Source: Candidatus Bathyarchaeota archaeon (GTDB lineage Archaea; Thermoproteota; Bathyarchaeia; Bathyarchaeales; UBA233). Taken from it: a DNA stretch of 5,649 nucleotides. Below are positions 1 to 4,001 of this stretch, one piece after another. Under the pieces are notes generated by a model. The model worked only from the letters and a program-made list of their open reading frames with translations. It was not told where the DNA came from and did not search any database. A program made the translations under genes and the position numbers. Numbering within the stretch: position 1 is the first letter of the stretch; each line of letters opens with the position of its first letter. The stretch is from assembly GCA_025057795.1 (NCBI GenBank), contig JANXEP010000003.1, positions 1-5,649 of the forward strand, written 5' to 3'.

Positions 1-402
1 ATAGTAAGAGTTCTTTTTGGTGTGCTGTTTATGGCGCTTCTAATCTTTCCCTTCGGAGTTTACCACTCTATGGTTGGGCCATTTATTTCTGGATGCCTTT
101 GGGGATTCAAATTACCGGTCGGATATGTGGGCTTTATTGTGGGCTTGCTGTTAATACTTTACCCAAAACTGCCGTTCGCTAAGTCCGTTGGCTTCGGCCA
201 TTTTTTGATGATTGGCGCCACTTTCGTCCTAATCTCCCTGTGGGCTCCTGGGGAAGTCTTCATCAACTTATGGCATGGAACAAGTATTCCCTACGACGTT
301 GACTATTACTCAGTGCATGCCTTTCCAGTACGCTTACTATGCATCTTAGGTCTTATCATAGGAATCCGAGAAATACTTCTTAAAAGATGTAAACGCGCGT
401 GA
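1..402 (+). CDS. Multi-pass membrane protein, 5' end outside the window
   Basis: The reading frame is open from the first base, so the gene probably starts upstream. A GTG at 22 and an ATG at 31 are possible starts, but the codons before them (IVRVLFG) already look like part of a membrane helix. Four hydrophobic segments can be seen, roughly at VLFGVLFMALLIFPFGVY, VGYVGFIVGLLLILYP, FGHFLMIGATFVLISLW and VRLLCILGLIIGI. The protein ends in a basic tail (LLKRCKRA), which would sit in the cytoplasm by the positive-inside rule. I recognise no catalytic motif and no family. The stop codon TGA overlaps a downstream GTG (399-401) by the common GTGA arrangement, which suggests coupling to the next small gene. 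It lies outside the integrase-to-ATPase block and is likely host or flanking DNA. The function is unknown. Confidence 0.7.
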   Translation: MVRVLFGVLFMALLIFPFGVYHSMVGPFISGCLWGFKLPVGYVGFIVGLLLILYPKLPFAKSVGFGHFLMIGATFVLISLWAPGEVFINLWHGTSIPYDVDYYSVHAFPVRLLCILGLIIGIREILLKRCKRA

Positions 403-628
403 CTGGAAAAATTCGCTCTGTCGTCCTTTTCGGCTTTAGGGGGCTCGCAGATGAGCCTTTCAGGTTGTTCAGTATTTTATGCTTCTTGCCTTTTTCGGGT
501 TTCCAATTTTGAATGCGGCTATTTTTTCAGCTAAAACGCACATTAGCGTAGGCATGCGTGTATCGTTACGTTGGCTAATCCCCTTAAGTGGTGGCCTTCG
601 CGCGCAAGAAGTAACCTTGAACCGCTGA
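399..628 (+). pseudogene. Remnant of a small membrane protein gene, frameshifted
   Basis: A GTG start overlaps the stop of the upstream membrane gene. The first codons read VTGKIRSVVLFGF, nearly the same as the start of an opposite-strand gene at 833 (MTGKIRFVLIFGF). This frame then loses protein-like character and stops at 510-512. A second frame is open from 455 to a TGA at 626-628. It has an ATG at 479 and reads MLLAFFGFPILNAAIF and then SAKTHISVGMRVSLRWLIPL, again hydrophobic and protein-like. The simplest reading is one membrane protein gene broken by an indel around 440-500, near a run of five G at 439-443. Two separate tiny genes are possible. The GTGA overlap and the paralogy support the first segment; the second rests on composition alone. 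The function is unknown. Confidence 0.35.
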
Positions 629-632
629 AGCA

Positions 633-833
633 TCAGAGCCTTAATGACTTTAGCTGTTGTGGGGCTTGCTTTCTAAGCCTTACCACAATTAAGGGGCTTG
701 GAAGGACCTTCCCCAGTCCAGAAACCTTAAGGCAATCGAACAGTTTCAACAAACGCTTATACTCAAACATACATTCCACCAAGAAAACAGAAACAAACCC
801 GAAAATTAAAACAAAACGAATTTTGCCAGTCAT
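633..833 (-). CDS. Small membrane-anchored hypothetical protein, MTGKIR family
   Basis: This is a 66-residue frame on the minus strand. The second of two nearby ATGs (833) is the better start, because from there the first 13 residues (MTGKIRFVLIFGF) match the start of the plus-strand gene at 399. The base differences between the two copies are largely synonymous or conservative (GGC/GGA, CGT/CGC, GTT/GTC, GGG/GGC), which is what coding selection leaves behind. Residues 6-18 are hydrophobic and would make one short membrane segment or a signal-like leader. The rest (EYKRLLKLFDCLKV, then RLRKQAPQQLKSLRL) is basic and partly helical. I recognise no family. The lower half of the frame has little support, so the true end could differ or the gene could be a remnant. 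Confidence 0.35.
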   Translation of the reverse strand: MTGKIRFVLIFGFVSVFLVECMFEYKRLLKLFDCLKVSGLGKVLPSPLIVVRLRKQAPQQLKSLRL

Positions 834-839
834 GCGCAT

Positions 840-970
840 AATCTAGCCTACTGCTTGAAATACCCAAAAATACAAAAACTCGAATGGTCCTATTTTATCT
901 GTTAAAAGAACATCCATTAAATTAAGAAGATATTCCGTTAGTTGCAGTAAAAATACAGTAAACTATAAAG
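840..970. other. AT-rich spacer before the integrase gene
   Basis: No protein-like frame or RNA gene is visible here. The stretch is AT-rich, as expected for a promoter region, and presumably drives the integrase to the right and the small minus-strand gene to the left. Two similar words (AAATACAAAAAC near 876 and AAATACAGTAAAC near 951) occur in it. A TATA-like ACTATAAAG at 962-970 directly abuts the integrase ATG and would be too close to position its transcript start. No confident promoter can be called. Confidence 0.3.
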
Positions 971-2184
971 ATGCTAACGTGGAATTGGGAAGTGGTGTTC
1001 GGCTTGAGCTTGAAGTGGCTTGAAACCTTTCACAGCTTTAGCACGGTTAGAGTTTACAAGTGGGGGCTAGAACAGTTTTTTTAAGGCTTTGGGCTTCAAG
1101 GGAAGCTTGGAAGATAACGCTAAAGCGTATCTCAGCCAAAAACGAAATTATGAAGAGGACTTGAAAACCTACTTTATAAGCTTGAAGGGTAACCGCCCAA
1201 AAGCATTGATATTTGCGTAACAGCCGTTAAAATGTTTTCGTTGGAGAATGGCATAGAGTTGCCCGCCCTGTTTTGGCGCAAGCTCAAGGGGAGACGTAAA
1301 GGTTCAAGGGCCCTAATGCTTGACAAAGTTCCCAGCAATGCCGAGCTTAGGCGAATCTTAAGCCACATGGACGCTAAGGGCCGAAGCCTATTCCTAGTAT
1401 TGGCTTCATCAGGCATGAGAATTGGAGAGGCTTTAAAGCTTAAGGTTGAAGATTTGGATTTGGCTTCAGAACCGCCCAGAATAAACATTAGAGGCGAATA
1501 TACCAAAACAGGCAATTCAAGGACAACCTTCATAACCTCGGAAGCTAAGGAAAGCCTTGAAGAATGGCTTAAAATTCGAAATGAAGCCTTAAACTCGGCT
1601 GTTAAAAGAAGCCGATATGGAAAGAAGGTTGAGGATGGTCGTAATTGGCCTTTTGAGGCTAACACGGCCTATTTTATTTGGCGCAATGCCATAGCCAAAA
1701 GCGGATTTGCCAAACGCTTCCAATATAATAATGGCGTTGAAAGGTTCACGATTCACCCGCACGTTCTGAGAAAGTTTTACAGAACAAGATTAGCTATGGT
1801 CATACCCGTTGACGTTGTAGAGGCTTTGATGGGACATGAAGGCTATTTAACACAGGTTTATAGGTGCTATAGCATTGAAGACCTAGCCAACTACTACAAG
1901 CAAGGCGAACACACGCTGTTAATCTTTGCGAGTGAAGACGTTTCAAAGCTTAGGGCCGACTTGGAAGAGCGCAATAAACAGCTTCAAACCCTAATCAACG
2001 GTTTAGCCTCTGACAACATGGAGTTAAAAACACAAGTCAAAAACCTTAACGAAAAAATTGAAGGCTTGAAACCATTGTGAATAGGCTACTAGCAAGGCCA
2101 AGCCTCCAAATTGATAGAGAAGCCGTTGAAGCGCCTGACAAGTTGGCTGAAAAACTTAGAAAAGAATGGGTTGCTGAGGAGTAG
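971..2184 (+). CDS. Tyrosine recombinase (integrase), frameshifted at three places
   Basis: The longest intact frame is 1232-2080 (282 residues). It carries the tyrosine-recombinase catalytic set: Arg63 in SSGMRIGEAL, Lys92 in YTKTGNSR, His177 and Arg180 in HPHVLRKF, His202 in LMGHEGY and the likely nucleophile Tyr210 in QVYRCY. Residues 236-279 form a coiled coil, as often seen in archaeal integrases. The protein would cut and rejoin DNA at the element's attachment sites. Upstream, frames from ATG 971 (YKWGLEQFF) and 1083 (KALGFKGSLEDNAKAYL, then LKTYFISLKGNRPKA) form a convincing N-terminal core-binding domain, broken at a T7 run (1076-1082) and between 1193 and 1220. Downstream, a third shift near 2062-2080 opens a charged tail (DKLAEKLRKEWVAEE) ending at TAG 2182. 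The corrected protein is about 400 residues. The tail could instead be a separate gene from the GTG at 2077. Confidence 0.85.
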
Positions 2185-2440
2185 ATGTGCGAGGTCTCTC
2201 CGCTCCCGCTCTGGAGCCCCGCATTATACTGTCGTAAACAAGTTTAAATTTTTCACGCTTCCTAACAGCCATTATGAATGGGCACCTTGTATTCTCACAA
2301 ACAAGCCTAAACTTGTAGGATTTCATTTTTTTAAAGGGCGAGTGGCAGACGGGGCAATAAAAAACCGCCGTTTTTCGGGTGATTTGTCGCAACTTGCCAG
2401 AGGGCAAATCCAATTGGGCTAGTTGGGTTAAGCCGTCCAT
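2156..2440 (-). CDS. Small zinc-ribbon protein
   Basis: The frame encodes 94 residues from the ATG at 2440. A TTG at 2446 overlapping the upstream TGA is an alternative start two codons earlier. Two cysteine pairs, CPVC and CENTRC, are separated by a basic stretch (FKKMKSYKFRLV), the spacing of a zinc ribbon, followed by lysine- and arginine-rich sequence (MAVRKREKFKLVYDS). This fits a small DNA- or RNA-binding protein of the kind common in archaeal viruses and plasmids. The target is unknown. It is the last gene of the leftward cassette, coupled to the gene before it. The final 25 or so residues (RGSRAGAERPRTSTPQQ) differ in composition because they run through the GC-rich stem-loop and antisense to the last codons of the integrase. 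The original stop may therefore have been earlier. Confidence 0.6.
   Translation of the reverse strand: MDGLTQLAQLDLPSGKLRQITRKTAVFYCPVCHSPFKKMKSYKFRLVCENTRCPFIMAVRKREKFKLVYDSIMRGSRAGAERPRTSTPQQPILF
2188..2223. other. GC-rich stem-loop between convergent genes
   Basis: TGCGAGG (2188-2194) pairs with CCCCGCA (2217-2223) with one mismatch. Inside it, CTCC (2203-2206) pairs with GGAG (2213-2216) around a six-base loop, with an eight-base bulge on the 5' side. The 36 bases are about 72 percent GC, far above their surroundings. The site starts four bases after the reconstructed integrase stop and is followed by a T-rich stretch (2243-2252). It could be a terminator for the integrase, a structured recombination or attachment site, or a chance feature. 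It also lies inside the tail of the minus-strand zinc-ribbon gene. Confidence 0.35.
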
Positions 2441-2442
2441 TC

Positions 2443-2733
2443 TCAACCGCTCAAAATTCGTTTGAGTCTATGAGCTTGCAGAATTTCGGAGTCCAGCCCT
2501 CCGCGCTTACCTTCAAACGTCGGAAGCGAAATATAGAGCTTGCGACCATGCTTTAAGCCCTCAACTATGGCTTTTTTCTCCTCAATGGACAGTTTAGCCC
2601 ATCCCTCTGGACCCCCCACGTAGTCGCTCGACATCGGGAACTCTTCTTCTCGAGGCTTTTCTGGTTCCGTTTTTGTCCCAGCTAAAAGCCCCATAGCCCT
2701 AGATGTTGTCCTATAAGCGGTTGGCCTTGCCAC
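2443..2733 (-). CDS. Hypothetical protein, possibly the second half of a frameshifted gene
   Basis: The frame gives 96 residues from a GTG at 2733, or 83 from the ATG at 2694. The sequence is protein-like: a Thr/Ser-rich start, a charged linker (TEPEKPREEEFP), then an amphipathic part (GWAKLSIEEKKAIVEGLKHG) and a basic end (QAHRLKRILSG). No family is recognised and no cysteine motif or membrane segment is present. The frame opens only two codons before the GTG, right after a TGA, and overlaps the end of the small gene read from 2855. Two explanations fit: a coupled downstream gene starting at 2694, which overlaps the upstream stop by 13 bases, or the C-terminal part of one protein of about 135 residues split by an indel near 2733-2740. 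Its stop is directly followed by the start of the zinc-ribbon gene. Confidence 0.6.
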   Translation of the reverse strand: MARPTAYRTTSRAMGLLAGTKTEPEKPREEEFPMSSDYVGGPEGWAKLSIEEKKAIVEGLKHGRKLYISLPTFEGKRGGLDSEILQAHRLKRILSG

Positions 2734-2855
2734 ACCTCACGAATTTGCTCAACTAAGGACTTTTTCAAATCATAGGCTGGACCTAGGAGTAGCCGGCCCA
2801 ATGCTTCACGAATTTGCTCGCGCTCTTGCGGGTTGAAACGCCACCTATCGACCAT
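2682..2855 (-). CDS. Small helical hypothetical protein with an EQIRE repeat
   Basis: This 57-residue frame starts at the ATG at 2855, preceded ten bases upstream by the strong Shine-Dalgarno AGAGGTGA (2866-2873). The first 42 residues (VDRWRFNPQEREQIREALGR onward) are charged and helical, and the word EQIRE occurs twice, 23 residues apart. After about residue 42 the composition turns odd (QGQPLIGQHLGLWGF), while the adjacent frame becomes protein-like. This suggests the gene is frameshifted and continues in the 2443-2733 frame. The reading frame upstream is the same as that of the 54-residue gene at 3077, separated only by a TAA, so a longer ancestral gene is also possible. No family is recognised. 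Confidence 0.5.
   Translation of the reverse strand: MVDRWRFNPQEREQIREALGRLLLGPAYDLKKSLVEQIREVWQGQPLIGQHLGLWGF
2737..2819. repeat. 14-bp direct repeat, TCACGAATTTGCTC, two copies
   Basis: Exact copies lie at 2737-2750 and 2806-2819, 69 bases apart. The distance is a multiple of three and both copies encode EQIRE in the same minus-strand frame, so this may be a repeated helix or a partial internal duplication rather than a regulatory site. Confidence 0.6.
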
Positions 2856-2865
2856 AATGTTTTTT

Positions 2866-2873
2866 TCACCTCT
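2866..2873 (-). promoter_or_regulatory. Shine-Dalgarno site, AGAGGTGA
   Basis: On the minus strand AGAGGTGA lies ten bases before the ATG at 2855. It matches the archaeal anti-Shine-Dalgarno well and is the main reason for calling the short gene at 2682-2855. The GTG inside it starts another frame (63 residues when extended upstream) that does not look protein-like. Confidence 0.5.
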
Positions 2874-2912
2874 ATAACGCCATTTCCATGTCGCTTTATT
2901 ACTATGCGGATA

Positions 2913-3077
2913 TTATATAGAAGCGTGTTTAAGGCTGGGAAGGGCCATAAGCCTAGGGGCCCCCGGAATCTCAACGTTTTCAGTTTTTTGCACCGAAAGT
3001 AGGTTTATGAGGCGAATTCTATGGGCCGACATTTTGGCATTTAAACCCAACATATCAGTCACTTCCCGCAGTTGCAT
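2913..3077 (-). CDS. 54-residue protein with a possible helix-turn-helix
   Basis: The ATG at 3077 overlaps the reconstructed stop of the upstream zinc-ribbon gene (TAATG) and is preceded five bases upstream by the strong Shine-Dalgarno GAGGGGAG (3083-3090). Residues 2-27 (LREVTDMLGLNAKMSAHRIR and following) resemble a short helix-turn-helix with a basic second helix, suggesting a small DNA-binding regulator; this is a judgement by eye. The rest (VQKTENVEIPGAPRLMALPS) is not recognised. The frame remains open after the TAA at 2913-2915 through YPHSNKATWKWRYRG into the gene at 2855. The TAA could therefore be a nonsense mutation in a longer gene, although the second strong Shine-Dalgarno argues for two genes. 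It is too short for most gene callers. Confidence 0.5.
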   Translation of the reverse strand: MQLREVTDMLGLNAKMSAHRIRLINLLSVQKTENVEIPGAPRLMALPSLKHASI

Positions 3078-3389
3078 TAAAGCTCCCCTCTTCTTGCGTT
3101 ACGCGGATTTTCAATTTCTTTTATTACACGTTTCATGACGCGCCAGAATTCAGCAAAACCCAAATTCAGAAGGCTTTCCTTCCCCCCCAACAGCTTGAAA
3201 AGCGTCTATAACGTCTAATATTGGCGTGTTGTGGCTTATTCCACGTTGACGGCCCACTTCAACCATTTGCCAAAAGTTTGCTGGGGCCGTGTCATAGCTT
3301 CTGCACTTTGGGCAACGTCTGTAGCCTAACGTTATGTCTATTCGACGGACAGGCCAAGTGGTTCCGCAGTCAAGGCAAACGTATTCCAA
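3077..3389 (-). CDS. Zinc-ribbon protein, frameshifted at a C7 run
   Basis: The uncorrected frame stops at 3150. Removing one base from the run of seven C at 3182-3188 (G on the coding strand) gives a smooth continuation (ESLLNLGFAEFWRVMKRVIK, then EIENPRNARRGEL) to a TAA at 3077-3079, for about 103 residues in all. Two cysteine pairs, CLDC and CPKC, about 21 residues apart, form a zinc ribbon near the N-terminus. The rest is helical and basic, which fits a small DNA-binding regulator. The frame extends upstream to a TTG at 3455, but that extension lies across and beyond the TATA box. I therefore prefer the TTG at 3389, about 12 bases after the expected transcript start. It is the first gene of the leftward cassette, and its corrected stop overlaps the next ATG. 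Its antisense frame is not protein-like. Confidence 0.65.
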
Positions 3390-3420
3390 CTTATCCCTAT
3401 GTCTATTTTTGTGAGTAAAA

Positions 3421-3430
3421 CTTATATAAG
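3421..3430. promoter_or_regulatory. Palindromic TATA box of a divergent promoter
   Basis: CTTATATAAG is a perfect 10-bp palindrome lying between the leftward zinc-ribbon gene and the rightward ParB-like gene. It can serve as a TATA box in both directions. An A-rich stretch that could act as a BRE lies on each side (GTAAAA on the left; GAAAAAA when the right side is read on the minus strand). With the usual archaeal distance of about 25 bases, transcripts would start near 3450 rightwards and near 3400 leftwards. Both fit the start codons chosen here (3475 and 3389). Confidence 0.55.
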
Positions 3431-3444
3431 TTTTTTCTAAAAAA

Positions 3445-3455
3445 TTGGTAACCAA
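3445..3455. promoter_or_regulatory. 11-bp palindrome TTGGTAACCAA, candidate operator
   Basis: TTGGT and ACCAA are exact inverted copies around one central A. The site falls at the predicted rightward transcript start, where a bound repressor would block the ParB-ATPase operon. The two zinc-ribbon proteins, the possible helix-turn-helix protein and the ParB-like protein are all plausible binders. The role is inferred from position and symmetry only. Confidence 0.35.
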
Positions 3456-3474
3456 CGCTGTTAAGTTTGGCGAA

Positions 3475-3998
3475 ATGCCAAAACTATGCTGGCTAAAAAT
3501 TGAGAATATAAAAATTCCAACGTTTAGGCTTCACAGCCATTTTGAGAACACCATGGATTTTGAGGAAAGCATGAAGTCCGATGGTGTAATTCAACCAATA
3601 CACGTTTTTGAAGACGAGAATGGTGTTTATTGGCTCGCAGACGGCCAAAACCGACTTGAAACGGCTAAAAGTCAAGGCAAACTTATGATCCCAGCTTATG
3701 TTTTGCATGGAAGTAAACAAGACGCTATCTTGCACAGTGCAAAGCTTAACGTTTTACGTGGTAAAGTGAACGTCGGAGAGTTGGCCGAGTTTATTTTAAA
3801 TGTTAAAGTCTCCTTTAATTGGACTGTTGAAAAATTGCTTCAGAGTTACACCTTTCAAAGGGATATGTGTCTAAACTTTTGAGTATAGCCGAAAATCCCA
3901 CGATTTTAGGAAAACTTAAAAATGGGCTTCTTTCTTACAAAGAGGCTTATAACGAGGTTTTAAGTTTCCACAAACCCTTTCCTAGAGGAGAAGGATAG
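3475..3998 (+). CDS. ParB-like nuclease-fold protein, frameshifted near its C-terminal helix-turn-helix
   Basis: The intact frame runs to 3882 and is open from a TTG at 3445. The ATG at 3475 is preferred because the promoter predicts a transcript start near 3450. The protein shows the ParB/Srx fold: FRLHSHFENTMDFEESMKSD, GVIQPIHVFED, the core motif LADGQNRLETAKSQG, then VLRGKVNVGELAEFI. Near 3859 a one-base shift opens a convincing continuation (GYVSKLLSIAENPTILGKLK, then NGLLSYKEAYNEVL) that resembles the helix-turn-helix following a ParB domain. It ends at TAG 3996-3998, giving about 174 residues. Such proteins bind DNA in plasmid partitioning or act as regulators, some using CTP; no ParA partner is visible here. 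The gene lies three bases upstream of the ATPase gene, probably as one operon. The shift is either decay or a missing G in CAAAGGGAT. Confidence 0.8.
3985..3994 (+). promoter_or_regulatory. Shine-Dalgarno site, GAGGAGAAGG
   Basis: This purine-rich stretch lies seven bases before the ATG at 4002 and supports that codon as the start of the ATPase gene. No similar site precedes GTG 4149 or TTG 4365, so the downstream pieces of the ATPase are unlikely to be translated as separate genes. Confidence 0.5.
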
Positions 3999-4001
3999 GT
4001 T

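Noticed and set aside
393..845. The inverted similarity at 399 and 833 as recombination sites of an invertible segment next to the integrase
   Set aside because: The differences between the copies fall largely at synonymous third positions, which indicates conserved coding rather than recombination sites, and identity is too low for a site used by one recombinase.
571..846. A 91-residue plus-strand reading frame starting at TTG
   Set aside because: Its composition is not protein-like and it is antisense to the MTGKIR-type gene, whose start is supported by a paralogue.
1174..1665. A 163-residue minus-strand reading frame
   Set aside because: It lies antisense to the catalytic part of the integrase, whose motifs are clear, and has no motif or ribosome binding site of its own.
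2188..2223. A tRNA gene fragment at the GC-rich stem-loop
   Set aside because: The outer stem has acceptor-like length, but no T-loop sequence or anticodon arm can be fitted.
2185..2247. A 20-residue peptide from ATG 2185 after GAGGAG
   Set aside because: The ribosome binding site is only three bases from the ATG, and the peptide runs through the stem-loop with no protein-like character.
3445..3455. TTG codons on both strands as starts of the ParB-like and zinc-ribbon genes
   Set aside because: The rightward TTG lies before the predicted transcript start, and the leftward one would put its first codons across and beyond the TATA box.
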